Source of the DNA: Alcanivorax nanhaiticus
GTDB lineage: Bacteria > Pseudomonadota > Gammaproteobacteria > Pseudomonadales > Alcanivoracaceae
Direction: 5' to 3'
DNA: 64,000 nt
Assembly (NCBI RefSeq): GCF_000756665.1
Contig: NZ_ARXV01000003.1
Coordinates: 1 to 64,000 of the forward strand
Of this stretch, positions 1-8,463 are shown piece after piece. The position numbers were made by a program, and so were the translations under genes. The notes beneath the pieces were generated by a model, which searched no databases, was not told where the DNA came from, and was given only the letters and a program-made list of their open reading frames with translations. The number at the start of each line of letters is the position of its first letter. The first letter of the stretch is position 1.

Positions 1-894
1 TTCTGCCCTGAAACTGCTCAAGCAGATCTTGGCCCGACCACACCGATCGACTGTCTGACCGAGGCCGGCGGTAACTTTGGTGACGTGCAGGACCTGCTGC
101 TGGGTTCCAACCCGCTGACCGAGCAACTGTGTCCGGAAGCGGCAGCCAACAGCCCGATTGATCCTGCCGCCTGCTTTATGGAAGCGGCTGGTGGTTTCGC
201 TCCGGGTGGCGGTGGTCTGCCGGGGGCTGATGGCAACCCGCTGGAGCCGGTACTGGCACAGTTCTGCCCGGTAACTTCTGGTGCAGATCTTGGCCCTACC
301 ACGCCTATTGACTGTCTGACTGAAGCGGGCGAGAACTTTGGCAATGTGGAGGAGCTGCTTCTGGGGCCCAATCCGCTGACAGAGACCTTGTGCCCGGAAG
401 CGGCAGCCAACAGCCCGATTGATCCGGCTGCCTGCTTCATGGAAGCCGCAGGCGGTTTCGGTGAGCTGCCTGGTGGTGATGAAAATCCGCTCGCCCCGGT
501 TCTCGAGCAATTTTGCCCGGAAGTGGCCAATGGCGAAATTGGTCCGACCACTCCACTTGATTGTCTGACGGAAGCCGGCGCAGGTCTTGCCGCTCTCGAA
601 GAACTGCTGGGCCCGCTGAGCGAGCCGAACCCGCTCACCGAGCAGGTTTGCCCAAATACCTCGGCTACCGGTAGCGTGGATCCAACCGCCTGTTTCATCG
701 AGTCGCTGGATGCGGTGGAGTTCCTGGATATCCCGCTGTCTGAGGAGTGTTCTCTGCTGAGCGGTACCAACGATGAGGGCGACTTGTCCCTTACCCTGGG
801 GCTGGGTTGCCTGCTGGAGGAAGCGAGCGGCGTGGATGCGGAAGACAACCCGCTGACCGACCTGTTCGATACTCTACTGGGTGGTCTGTTGTAA
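1..894 (+). CDS. Cys-paired tandem-repeat protein, 3' part
   Basis: The frame is open from the left edge, so the true start lies outside the window. The visible 297 residues hold almost three copies of a unit of 83-87 residues, starting near positions 1, 262 and 511. Each unit is itself two half-repeats of about 40 residues. The halves share an NPL motif, a CP pair, a second Cys 14-17 residues on (in DPAACF or TPIDCL) and a closing EA. The protein is acidic, rich in Pro, Gly and Ala, and has no membrane helix here; the last roughly 60 residues are more diverged. The regular Cys pairs suggest one disulfide per half-repeat and hence an exported protein, but the N-terminus that would show a signal peptide is missing. 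I do not recognise the family and assign no function. Confidence 0.8.
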   Translation, partial: FCPETAQADLGPTTPIDCLTEAGGNFGDVQDLLLGSNPLTEQLCPEAAANSPIDPAACFMEAAGGFAPGGGGLPGADGNPLEPVLAQFCPVTSGADLGPTTPIDCLTEAGENFGNVEELLLGPNPLTETLCPEAAANSPIDPAACFMEAAGGFGELPGGDENPLAPVLEQFCPEVANGEIGPTTPLDCLTEAGAGLAALEELLGPLSEPNPLTEQVCPNTSATGSVDPTACFIESLDAVEFLDIPLSEECSLLSGTNDEGDLSLTLGLGCLLEEASGVDAEDNPLTDLFDTLLGGLL

Positions 895-916
895 CACTGC
901 TGCCTAGCCAGAATGA

Positions 917-944
917 AAAGCCCGGCTTTATGCCGGGCTTTTTT
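917..944 (+). terminator. Rho-independent terminator of the repeat-protein gene
   Basis: A GC-rich hairpin (AAGCCCGGC, loop, GCCGGGCTT) ends in a T run 22 bases after the stop codon. Confidence 0.85.
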
Positions 945-974
945 GTGCCGTTTTAAGGACACTGCCGTCTCCCT

Positions 975-1044
975 CTGTGGGAGCGGTCGTTCGACCGCGA
1001 AAGACCGATGCCGGAGCATCGCGACGGAACCGTCGCTCCCACAG
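975..1044. repeat. REP-like palindrome, family A, copy 1
   Basis: Ends are CTGTGGGAGCGG and its complement, with inner GTTCGACCGCGAAAG and GATGCCGGAGCATC hairpins. A second copy starts 39 bp further on. Degenerate copies lie near 35905, 50820 and 56733. Confidence 0.8.
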
Positions 1045-1082
1045 TGGGCATTCCCAATCCGAAAGCTTTTGCCGTCTCCCCC

Positions 1083-1153
1083 TTGTGGGAGCGGGCGTTC
1101 GACCGCGAAAAGACCGATGCCGAGGCATCGCGGTGGAACCACCGCTCCCACAG
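1083..1153. repeat. REP-like palindrome, family A, copy 2
   Basis: Same orientation and architecture as the copy at 975-1044. Differences in the outer stem are compensatory (GGT/ACC against GAC/GTC), so base pairing is kept. Confidence 0.8.
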
Positions 1154-1236
1154 TTGGAGCTTGTCCCCATGGCCTTTACGCAGGACTCTGCGTCCTGTTT
1201 TTTTCCTCAACCATTCCCGCTAAACCGCGATGAACC

Positions 1237-1269
1237 ACAAAAAAGCCCGGCGCAAAGGCCGGGCTTTTT
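1237..1269 (-). terminator. Terminator of the DAHP synthase gene
   Basis: The hairpin GCCCGGCC/GGCCGGGC is flanked by A and T runs, with the long T run on the minus strand. It sits 19 bp after the stop codon. The flanking tracts could let it act in both directions. Confidence 0.85.
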
Positions 1270-1287
1270 CAAGGCGCCGCGGGCGTT

Positions 1288-2361
1288 TTAGCTATTACGC
1301 TTGGGCAGCACGTCACGCAGCTTGTCTGCCATGTCGCGGATGGCTTTTTCGGTGGTGTCCCACGCGATACAGCCATCAGTGATGGACACGCCGTATTCCA
1401 GATCATCCAGATTAGCCGGGATCTTCTGGTTACCGAATTTCAGGTGAGATTCCACCATCAAGCCGACAATGGACTGGTTGCCTTCCAGAATCTGGTTGGC
1501 GATGTTTTCCATCACCAGCGGCTGCAGACCCGGATCCTTGTTGGAGTTGGCGTGGGAGCAGTCCACCATGATGTTGGTAGAAACACCGGCTTTCTCCAGT
1601 GCTTTCTCGGCCAGCGCCACAGAGACGGAATCATAATTCGGCTTGCCGCCACCGCCACGCAGCACCACGTGCCCGTACTGGTTGCCCTTGGTGGTTGTCA
1701 GGGCCACGCGGCCTTCCGGGTCGATACCCAGGAAGCGGTGTGGGGACTGTACGCTCAGCATGGCATTCACAGCCACATCCAGGCTGCCGTCGGTGCCATT
1801 CTTGAAGCCCACCGGGCTGGACAGACCGGAAGACATCTCACGGTGGGTCTGGCTCTCAGTGGTACGGGCGCCAATGGCATTCCAGGAAATCAGGTCCTGC
1901 AGGTACTGGGGGGTGGTGGGGTCCAGCGCCTCGGTAGCCGCCGGCAGGCCCAGCTCGGCCACGTCCAGCAGCAGCTGACGGGCAATGTGCAGACCATCCT
2001 GTACCTTGAAGGAGTCATTCATGTAGGGGTCGTTGATCAGCCCCTTCCAGCCGGTGGTGGTACGCGGCTTTTCGAAATAGACACGCAGCACCAGGTAGAT
2101 GGTGTCTTTCACTTCCTCGGCCAGCGTTTTCAGCTTCTGGGCGTATTCCATGGCAGCCTTGGTGTCATGGATGGAGCAGGGGCCAATCACCACGAACAGG
2201 CGGTGGTCCTTGCGGTCGAGGATGTTGCGAATGGTCTCGCGCCCTTCAATCACAGTCTGACGGGCATTGGCGGAGAGCGGCAGCTCTTCTTTCAATGCAT
2301 TCGGCGTGATCAGCAGTTCCTGGGAAGCGATATTGAGATCGTCTACCTGTTTATCGGTCAT
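1288..2361 (-). CDS. aroG: 3-deoxy-7-phosphoheptulonate synthase, class I (AroG/AroF/AroH type)
   Basis: Condenses phosphoenolpyruvate and erythrose-4-phosphate, the first step of the shikimate pathway. The 357-residue protein matches the usual length of the E. coli-type enzymes. It has GPCSIHD near residue 60 with the metal-ligand Cys, KPRTTTGWKGL for phosphate and PEP binding, and a VDCSHANS block with a metal-ligand His. The chosen ATG has a weak AGGT-type RBS; an upstream in-frame GTG at 2430 follows AAGGA with no spacing and would add an unconserved tail. A TATATATA tract at 2435-2442 could be the promoter -10 region. I saw no aromatic-rich leader peptide, and the sequence alone does not tell which amino acid inhibits the enzyme. 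Confidence 0.93.
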   Translation of the reverse strand: MTDKQVDDLNIASQELLITPNALKEELPLSANARQTVIEGRETIRNILDRKDHRLFVVIGPCSIHDTKAAMEYAQKLKTLAEEVKDTIYLVLRVYFEKPRTTTGWKGLINDPYMNDSFKVQDGLHIARQLLLDVAELGLPAATEALDPTTPQYLQDLISWNAIGARTTESQTHREMSSGLSSPVGFKNGTDGSLDVAVNAMLSVQSPHRFLGIDPEGRVALTTTKGNQYGHVVLRGGGGKPNYDSVSVALAEKALEKAGVSTNIMVDCSHANSNKDPGLQPLVMENIANQILEGNQSIVGLMVESHLKFGNQKIPANLDDLEYGVSITDGCIAWDTTEKAIRDMADKLRDVLPKRNS

Positions 2362-2525
2362 GATGGTCTTAACTACCTGTCGTTGCGGGAGCCCCCGACC
2401 CGTTCTGTGGCGGGCTGCAAAAGCGGGCACTCCTTATATATAGAGGTTCAGGAGTCTAGCGGAAACGGGCGGGTATAGAAATACGGGCGGAGCTGTTGCC
2501 GGGATAGCTGAGGATTATGGGTGGA

Positions 2526-2733
2526 GTTGCAAGTTTCAAGTTGCAAGTTACAAGGCGCGGGCTGTGCCGTCGCAGGCGTCCCAGGCACTGCCCGCGCGTT
2601 ATCCTTGGTTCGCTCGTCAACACGCGGAAATAGGGTATGGATAAAATTACCCGGCGATTAAGCGCGGGCATGGCCTCGGAAGCTCACACCTGGTCTCACC
2701 GCGCCTTGTAACTTGAAACTTGCAACTTGCCCC
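2526..2733. repeat. Heptad inverted-repeat element E1 (GTTNCAA type)
   Basis: The left arm (2526-2560) is four GTTNCAA heptads followed by GGCGCGG. The right arm (2699-2733) is the complement with one heptad fewer and ends at the stop codon of the sirtuin gene. The arms bracket 138 bp with smaller hairpins and no convincing gene. Confidence 0.85.
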
Positions 2734-3443
2734 TACAAAAGCCCAATCAGCTCCTCTACATAGTCAGGCACCAGCTCCGTTGCCAGGCCATGGCGGTGCT
2801 CCGCGAAGGCGGTGAGGCGCTGTGATGGCTCCAGGTTCAGCTCAATCGTGTGTGCCCCGTGGCGATTGGCTTCTTCCACAAAGCCTGCCGCCGGGTAAAC
2901 GTTGCCACTGGTACCAATGCTGATGAATCGGTCGCAATGGGCCAGTGCCCGGTAGATGGTCTCCATCTGCAGGGGCATTTCTCCGAACCACACCACATGG
3001 GGGCGCAGGCAGCCCTGCTTGCCGCACAGTGGGCAGGGCAGCGTCGGGGTCAGATCGTGGTCAATCTGCACCAGGCCGCCGCTGGTCTGGCAGCGACCCT
3101 TCAGGATCTCACCGTGCATGTGAATCAGCTGCCGGCTGCCAGCCCGTTCGTGCAGATCATCAATGTTCTGCGTCACCACCAGCACATTGCCTTTGGGGTA
3201 GGCGGCTTCCAGTTTTGCCAGCGCCTGATGCGCCGCATTGGGCTGGATGGCCGGTGTCTGCAGCTGGTCGCGGCGCTGGTTGTAGAAATTCTGCACCAGC
3301 AGGGGGTTGCGGAAAAAGGCTTCCGGGGTAGCCACATCTTCCACACGGTGGTTTTCCCACAGCCCGTCGGAGGCGCGGAAGGTCTTGATGCCGGATTCCG
3401 CCGAGATTCCCGCGCCGGTAAGTATTACAATGTTTTCAGCCAT
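2733..3443 (-). CDS. cobB: NAD-dependent protein deacylase, sirtuin class III (CobB-like)
   Basis: Removes acyl groups from lysines in the cytoplasm, using NAD+. In 236 residues it has [14 protein letters not shown] (residues 10-23, NAD binding), [12 protein letters not shown] (91-102), the catalytic His in HMHGE (His110), zinc-ligand Cys118, Cys137, Cys140 and Cys145, and [11 protein letters not shown] (177-187). Tyr54 and Arg57 in FYNQRR form the YxxR motif of Sirt5/CobB-type enzymes, which favours succinyl- and malonyl-lysine as substrates as well as acetyl-lysine. The protein has the short form without an N-terminal extension. It is divergent from the next gene with only 24 bp between start codons, so promoter elements must overlap coding sequence. 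No acetyltransferase or acetyl-CoA synthetase gene lies beside it. Confidence 0.93.
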   Translation of the reverse strand: MAENIVILTGAGISAESGIKTFRASDGLWENHRVEDVATPEAFFRNPLLVQNFYNQRRDQLQTPAIQPNAAHQALAKLEAAYPKGNVLVVTQNIDDLHERAGSRQLIHMHGEILKGRCQTSGGLVQIDHDLTPTLPCPLCGKQGCLRPHVVWFGEMPLQMETIYRALAHCDRFISIGTSGNVYPAAGFVEEANRHGAHTIELNLEPSQRLTAFAEHRHGLATELVPDYVEELIGLL

Positions 3444-3467
3444 TTATTTGTTCTCGAGCTCGTCTTC

Positions 3468-3842
3468 ATGGATACCATTATTGATCGCCAGGAAAATCTG
3501 ACACTCAACGGCCGTGGCACTGTCACCCTGCTGCATTTTCATCAGGGTATGGTGTTGCTGGTAGGGGAAGACGCGGTTGGTCTCTACCGTGACCGCATTG
3601 CCATCGACGACCCCTTGGCCAATGGTGTCATTGGCTACGAAAGCATTCCACCTTCACTGCAACCGCAATGGAATGAAAATTGCGGTTATGTGCGCGAGCA
3701 CCAGTCCGGTTACGTGGGCTTGAATGAAGGAGGAGTACTATTTATTCGTCCGGATGGCGTTGCCCTCTATCCGAGCGGATCTGATGCATTGCAGAATCGG
3801 GCCATGAGCTGGCTGATTCCGTTTCCACCGCTGAATGCGTGA
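3468..3842 (+). CDS. Conserved-looking hypothetical protein, 124 aa
   Basis: I do not recognise this protein. It has 124 residues and no signal peptide or membrane helix. The central part alternates hydrophobic and polar residues with many Gly and Asp (GRGTVTLLHFHQGM, GYVGLNEGGVLFIRPDGV), as in a small beta-rich fold. The ATG at 3468 has a poor RBS and no in-frame alternative nearby. The frame also runs far upstream, but there it is antisense to the sirtuin gene and not convincing. It lies 33 bp before the GNAT-nitrilase gene and may be cotranscribed with it. Confidence 0.6.
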   Translation: MDTIIDRQENLTLNGRGTVTLLHFHQGMVLLVGEDAVGLYRDRIAIDDPLANGVIGYESIPPSLQPQWNENCGYVREHQSGYVGLNEGGVLFIRPDGVALYPSGSDALQNRAMSWLIPFPPLNA

Positions 3843-3875
3843 AGCAGGACCACTGAACGCAACTAGGGAGCTGTT

Positions 3876-5411
3876 ATGGCAGAAGAAACAACCCGCCTTC
3901 GTCTTCGCACGCTGACGGATGATGACTACCCCGCGCTGGCCAAACTGATGGATCAGGTTTACCACGACATCGGCGGGGCCTGGCCGGAAGACACCATTCG
4001 CACCCTGATCCGCATTTTTCCCGAAGGGCAGCTCGTCATTGAAGACAACGGCGAACTGGTGGCCACAGCGCTGACTATCAAGGTGAAGTACGACCGCTTC
4101 TCCAATCCCCATCGTTATGAAGACCTGATCACCGATGACAAGGTGCGCTCCCATAACAAGAAGGGCGACGCACTGTATGGGCTCGATGTGTTCGTGGACA
4201 AGGAGTACCGCGGCTACCGTCTCGGTCGGCGCCTTTACGAAGCGCGCAAGGAACTGTGTCGGGAAGAAAATCTGCGAGCCATCCTTGCTGGCGGCCGGTT
4301 ACCTGGCTACACCAATTATGCGGATCAGATGGAGGTCACCGAATACATCGAGCAGGTGGAAGCCCGGGCCATCTATGACCCCATCCTGTCGTTTCAGCTA
4401 TCAAACGGCTTCGATGTAAAGCGTTTGATGAAAGCCTATCTCCCGGAAGATGAAGACTCCCACGGCTATGCAACCCTGCTCGAATGGGACAACATTCTTT
4501 ACGAACCGGAAGATGAAGATACCGAATGGCCGCGCCGTACGGTGGTGCGAGTTGGGGTGGTACAGCGTCGAATGCGTGAGGCGCGGGATGTGCAGGACTT
4601 GCTCAACCAGGTGGAGTTCTTTATCGACGCGCTATCCGATTATCGTGCCGATTTTGCCGTACTACCGGAATTCTTCAGCGCGCCACTGATGGGCTTGCGC
4701 CCGGAACTGAATTCGGTGGAAGCAGTGCGCTTCCTGGCCAGTTTCACCAATGAAGTGCGCGATGCACTGGCCGACATGGCGGTAAGTTACAACATCAATA
4801 TCGTTGGTGGCTCCATGCCAGTGATCGAGGATGATGACAAGGTCTATAACGTGGCTTACCTGATGCGTCGTGATGGCTCGGTGGAATCTCAATACAAGAT
4901 CCACATTACCCCTCATGAGCGTCGTGACTGGGTTATTCAGGGTGGTAACAAGCTGCAGGTATTTGAAACTGATGCGGGACGCGTGGGCATCCTGATCTGC
5001 TATGACGTGGAGTTCCCTGAGCTGGGCCGCATTCTGGCAGAGGACAAGATGGACATCCTCTTCGTGCCATTCTGGACCGATACCAAAAATGGCTACCTGC
5101 GCGTGCGCCATTGCGCTCAGGCCCGTGCCATCGAAAACGAATGCTATGTGGCGATTGCCGGTTCCGTAGGCAACCTGCCCAGGGTGGATGCGGTGGACAT
5201 TCAGTACGCCCAGTCGTCGGTGTTTTCACCCAGTGATTTCTACTTCCCCCACGATGCCATCATCAGTGAGTCGGTGCCCAATACTGAAATGCTGATGTTT
5301 GCGGATGTGGACCTGGAAAAACTCAAGTTGCTGCATCGGGAAGGGTCGGTGACCAACCTGAGGGATCGACGCGAGGATTTGTACAACCTTGCCTGGAAGA
5401 AGCAGGACTGA
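3876..5411 (+). CDS. GNAT acetyltransferase fused to a carbon-nitrogen hydrolase (nitrilase superfamily)
   Basis: A 511-residue fusion. Residues 1 to about 215 form a GNAT domain, with a FVDKEYRGYRLGRRLYEAR acetyl-CoA loop near residues 106-124. Residues about 225-505 form a nitrilase-superfamily amidohydrolase with the full triad Glu265 (LPEFFSAP), Lys341 (QYKIHI) and Cys375 (ILICYDVEFPE). Both catalytic halves look intact. The fusion architecture is known as a family, but its substrate is unknown to me; acetylation and amide hydrolysis of one small amine is a reasonable guess. The start has an AGGGAG RBS. The methyltransferase gene follows after 6 bp, so the two probably form an operon. Confidence 0.88.
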   Translation: MAEETTRLRLRTLTDDDYPALAKLMDQVYHDIGGAWPEDTIRTLIRIFPEGQLVIEDNGELVATALTIKVKYDRFSNPHRYEDLITDDKVRSHNKKGDALYGLDVFVDKEYRGYRLGRRLYEARKELCREENLRAILAGGRLPGYTNYADQMEVTEYIEQVEARAIYDPILSFQLSNGFDVKRLMKAYLPEDEDSHGYATLLEWDNILYEPEDEDTEWPRRTVVRVGVVQRRMREARDVQDLLNQVEFFIDALSDYRADFAVLPEFFSAPLMGLRPELNSVEAVRFLASFTNEVRDALADMAVSYNINIVGGSMPVIEDDDKVYNVAYLMRRDGSVESQYKIHITPHERRDWVIQGGNKLQVFETDAGRVGILICYDVEFPELGRILAEDKMDILFVPFWTDTKNGYLRVRHCAQARAIENECYVAIAGSVGNLPRVDAVDIQYAQSSVFSPSDFYFPHDAIISESVPNTEMLMFADVDLEKLKLLHREGSVTNLRDRREDLYNLAWKKQD

Positions 5412-5417
5412 GTCACA

Positions 5418-6017
5418 GTGAAACCGATCGAAACCGGCAGGAAATACGACACGATTACCCGCCTGTGGGAAAGCGACAAGTTCAATCGTCAAAATGGTAT
5501 TGAACAGCACCGCCGAGCGATGCAATTTGTTAGCCACAAAGGTAGGGCGCTGGATGTGGGCTGCGGTTGTACCGGTCGCTTTATCGATCTCATGAAGGAA
5601 GAAGGTTTTCAGCCGGAAGGGCTGGATATCTCTGAAAAGATGTTGCAGCTGGCCCGGCAGCGCCATCCAGAGGTGGCTTTTCATCATGAAGATATTTGCC
5701 AGTGGCAGCGCCCCAACGAGTATACGTTTATTTCGGCCTGGGACAGCATCTGGCATGTGCCGCTTGCCGAACAGAAAAATGTCATCACCCGGTTGGTGAC
5801 CAGCCTTGCCAAAGGTGGAGTGCTGATCTTTTCGTTCGGGGGTACAGATGAACCAGGGGATCATCGGGATGCCTTTATGGGGCCGGAGATGTATTACTCC
5901 TCACTGGGAACAAAGGGGTTTGTGCAGCTGTTGGGTGAACTTGGATGCGCCCTGAAGCATTTGGAGTTTGATCAGTATCCAGAACTGCATGCTTATTTGA
6001 TTGCCGAGAAGTTGTAG
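5418..6017 (+). CDS. Class I SAM-dependent methyltransferase
   Basis: A 199-residue protein with the SAM-binding motif ALDVGCGCTGRF near residues 43-54 and the acidic end of strand 2 in LDISEKML. The FISAWDSIWHVP segment resembles motif IV of small-molecule methyltransferases of the UbiE/Tellurite family. The GTG start at 5418 lies 6 bp after the fusion-gene stop with no strong RBS, so translation is probably coupled. The substrate is unknown. The context suggests it works on the same small molecule as the upstream acetyltransferase-amidase, but that is inference. Confidence 0.8.
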   Translation: MKPIETGRKYDTITRLWESDKFNRQNGIEQHRRAMQFVSHKGRALDVGCGCTGRFIDLMKEEGFQPEGLDISEKMLQLARQRHPEVAFHHEDICQWQRPNEYTFISAWDSIWHVPLAEQKNVITRLVTSLAKGGVLIFSFGGTDEPGDHRDAFMGPEMYYSSLGTKGFVQLLGELGCALKHLEFDQYPELHAYLIAEKL

Positions 6018-6163
6018 CGAAAGGTATCGGCTTTGCTCTTCCTGAGGTGTTCCTGCAATCCAGGTATCGGATTGTAGGAATTCCTCTTGATAAACAAACC
6101 GCGCACAGCGCGTTAACGCCGATCCAGTTACGATGTTTGCTGTGCTCATTAAAGGACCGCTCC

Positions 6164-6556
6164 ATGCAAACTATCCTCTATGTCCTCTTCGCCATTTCCT
6201 TCCTGCCCATCCTCCTCGCCTGGGCGGGCGTGTATTTCCGCATCAAGCAATTCAAGCGCTTTGACAACCATCATCCTCGCCAGCAGCAGGCGGCTCTGGA
6301 AGGCGCGGGTGCGAGAACGCAGGCCGCGCAAGCCAATGCCTGGGAAGCGCTGATTGTCTTTACCATGGTGTGTTTTATCGCCTATGCCTCAGGGCTGGAT
6401 CTGAACCGGCTTGATGGTGTGGCGTTCTTGTATCTGGTCGCGCGGGTCCTGCATCCGATTCTCTATATCGCCAATCTGGCCTGGTGGCGCTCTGCTGTGT
6501 ATGCGGTGGGAATGGGTTGCTGCCTGTACATTGTCTTTCTTGCCGCCAGCCAGTAA
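6164..6556 (+). CDS. MAPEG family membrane protein
   Basis: A 130-residue protein with four predicted membrane helices (about residues 3-24, 60-76, 84-100 and 106-126). The loop after helix 1 is basic and polar. The helix-2 pattern AQANAWEALIVF, followed by ARVLHPILY, fits the MAPEG superfamily of membrane glutathione-dependent and eicosanoid-type enzymes. Bacterial members mostly lack a defined substrate. The start has an AAAGGA RBS. Nothing nearby points to glutathione metabolism. Confidence 0.82.
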   Translation: MQTILYVLFAISFLPILLAWAGVYFRIKQFKRFDNHHPRQQQAALEGAGARTQAAQANAWEALIVFTMVCFIAYASGLDLNRLDGVAFLYLVARVLHPILYIANLAWWRSAVYAVGMGCCLYIVFLAASQ

Positions 6557-6586
6557 CGAAAGGGTGGAAGGGAGAAGGAGAGAAGT

Positions 6587-7198
6587 ATGGGGCTGAGCAT
6601 CAAGCGGGTGGTGCCGCTGGAACAGTTCAAACTGATTATCGAATTCGATGATGGCAGCCTGCGTCAGTTTCCTGGTACCCGTGTAGCAGAGACACCGCTG
6701 TGGTTTCTGGCTTTTCCCACCAAACTCAGTGCCTGCGATGTGACGCCGTCCGGTTTGCAGTGGCAACCCGTCGACAAGACCCTGATGTGGGATGACCAGA
6801 ATGTCTGGGCGCAGGAAGCGTCGCTGGATATTCCGGCCCTGCTGGAGTGGTCGGCTTGTGTCAGTGCGGAAGAGCTGTCCCACGGGCTGCTGACCGTGGC
6901 CATGACTAACCAGGCACCCACCGAGCAGGATAGCCGTCACCACGTTTATTCTGTGGGGATAAAACCGTTTTGTGATGGTGCCTGGGTAGTGCTGGGAGAG
7001 AGTATTGGTGGCGGATTTGCAGAGCGGGGCGGTTCCGTTGCCCTGGCGGTGGAGAATCTGGACAGCTTCAGCGACTGGCGGCGGCACTGTGTCTTGGCGG
7101 GTTGCGATTGGATGGTGCCGCTACTGGAAGCGGATGCCACGGATGCGCAACGCAAGGCTCGCATTCTGGAATGCTATCGGGAATCGCTCGCTGCATAA
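6587..7198 (+). CDS. Hypothetical protein, 203 aa, possible DUF2442-like N-terminus
   Basis: A cytoplasmic-looking protein with no signal peptide. The first 27 residues (IKRVVPLEQFKLIIEFDDGS) resemble the strand pattern of DUF2442, but the match is weak. The rest is not recognised. It has an AGGAGA RBS and sits 30 bp after the MAPEG gene and 28 bp before the DUF1287 gene, all on one strand, so cotranscription is likely. Confidence 0.6.
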   Translation: MGLSIKRVVPLEQFKLIIEFDDGSLRQFPGTRVAETPLWFLAFPTKLSACDVTPSGLQWQPVDKTLMWDDQNVWAQEASLDIPALLEWSACVSAEELSHGLLTVAMTNQAPTEQDSRHHVYSVGIKPFCDGAWVVLGESIGGGFAERGGSVALAVENLDSFSDWRRHCVLAGCDWMVPLLEADATDAQRKARILECYRESLAA

Positions 7199-7226
7199 CG
7201 GGAACCAACATGAGAGAGACGGATAC

Positions 7227-7847
7227 ATGATCAAGGAATGGGGCCGGCTGTGTTTCGGCATGATCGTGTTGCTGTTGGCCAGCCCTGGCAGCTGGGCCGA
7301 GGGCTTCGATAGCAAGCTGGTGGCTGCCGCCATGGAGCGTACCCGGCATAATGTGACTTACAACGGAGCCTATTACCGGCTGGCGTATCCGAACGGTGAT
7401 GTGCCTGCGAATATTGGCGTCTGTACTGACGTGGTGATTCGTTCCTATCGGACATTGGGTATTGATCTGCAAGTGCTGGTGCACGAGGACATGGCCGCCC
7501 ACTTTGATGCGTATCCTTCCCGACGCATCTGGGGCCTGACCCGCACCGACCGTAATATCGACCACCGTCGGGTGCCCAACCTGCAGACCTTCTTCACTCG
7601 TCACGGAATGTCGCTGCCGGTTACTGACGATCCCGAAGACTATCTGCCCGGTGATCTGGTCACCTGGATGCTGCCTGGCAATTTGCCACATATCGGCATC
7701 GTGACGGACACCGTATTTGCCGGAAGCGGTAATCCTGGCATCGTCCATAACATTGGTGCCGGGCCGCAGCATGAGGACATGTTGTTCGATTATCGGCTGA
7801 CCGGGCACTATCGGTACGCTCCAGCGCCTGACGCCGCAATGCAATGA
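7227..7847 (+). CDS. DUF1287 family secreted protein (NlpC/P60-like fold)
   Basis: The 206-residue protein starts with a signal peptide (hydrophobic core FGMIVLLLASPGSWA, probable cleavage after SWA). DUF1287 features follow: GVCTDVVIRSYR with the putative nucleophilic Cys, DHRRVPNLQTFF, a DYLPGDLVTWM block and HIGIVTD with a candidate catalytic His. The family (E. coli YijF) is related to NlpC/P60 cysteine amidases and is probably periplasmic. A cell-wall substrate is plausible but unproven. The ATG at 7227 overlaps the stop of a six-codon reading frame (7210-7230), which is probably chance. Confidence 0.8.
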   Translation: MIKEWGRLCFGMIVLLLASPGSWAEGFDSKLVAAAMERTRHNVTYNGAYYRLAYPNGDVPANIGVCTDVVIRSYRTLGIDLQVLVHEDMAAHFDAYPSRRIWGLTRTDRNIDHRRVPNLQTFFTRHGMSLPVTDDPEDYLPGDLVTWMLPGNLPHIGIVTDTVFAGSGNPGIVHNIGAGPQHEDMLFDYRLTGHYRYAPAPDAAMQ

Positions 7848-7994
7848 AGGGGCGAGTTGCCTCAGCTCAGACTGAGAGCGTTGCCCTGATTCGATCGCGG
7901 TCCCCCTCACGCTGAACAATGTGATCTGCCGACACGTCAGCGCAGCCTGGGGCAGGCTATCCTCATTGTTCTATTGCCATGGAGGTGCATCATC

Positions 7995-8414
7995 ATGAGT
8001 CAACGTTCAATCGTGAGCGGCCGTTGCCTGTGCGGTCATGTCAGCCTGACGGCCAAACCCCAAAGTGCACATGTTGGCGCTTGCCATTGTGACATGTGCA
8101 GAAAGTGGGGTGGCGGCCCTTTGATGGTGGTGGACTGTGGCGAAGTGAGTATCCAAGGCGATGACAGTGTGGGGGTTTACCCCTCATCGGACTGGGCGGA
8201 GCGGGGCTTTTGCAAGCAGTGTGGTACACACCTGTTTTACCGCCTGAAAGAGGGAGGGTTCTATGCGATACCGGTGGGCATGCTGGACGGTGAAGACGAT
8301 TGGCAGTTTGCTGAACAGGTTTTTATCGACAGCAAGCCAGGCTATTACTCGTTCGCTGAAAAAACCCGCAATCTTACCGGCGAAGAGCTTTTTGCCCAGT
8401 TTGGGGCGGAGTAG
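7995..8414 (+). CDS. GFA/CENP-V family zinc protein
   Basis: A 139-residue member of the glutathione-dependent formaldehyde-activating enzyme-like family. The zinc-binding Cys pattern is complete: CLCGHV near residue 11, CHCDMC near 30, and CKQCGTHLFYR near 68. These small proteins have the Mss4-like fold, and most bacterial members have no proven activity; the name comes from one formaldehyde-glutathione adduct enzyme. The ATG at 7995 has a strong GGAGG RBS and is preferred over an in-frame codon at 7974. It appears to stand alone. Confidence 0.85.
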   Translation: MSQRSIVSGRCLCGHVSLTAKPQSAHVGACHCDMCRKWGGGPLMVVDCGEVSIQGDDSVGVYPSSDWAERGFCKQCGTHLFYRLKEGGFYAIPVGMLDGEDDWQFAEQVFIDSKPGYYSFAEKTRNLTGEELFAQFGAE

Positions 8415-8463
8415 AACGCCGGCAGTTTTGCCTTGAGCCAATGTGGAAGCGACGATCAGATCT

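Noticed and set aside
18-1151. Long reverse-strand frame opposite the repeat protein and through the REP elements
   Set aside because: Ser/Pro-rich shadow of the repetitive forward gene, continuing into palindromic DNA; no RBS and no domain.
913-1291. Short frames across the REP pair on both strands
   Set aside because: They arise from repeated palindromes; the translated repeats only mirror the DNA repeats.
2850-3467. Upstream extension of the 124-aa gene
   Set aside because: Runs antisense through the well-supported cobB gene; only the part after ATG 3468 looks like protein.
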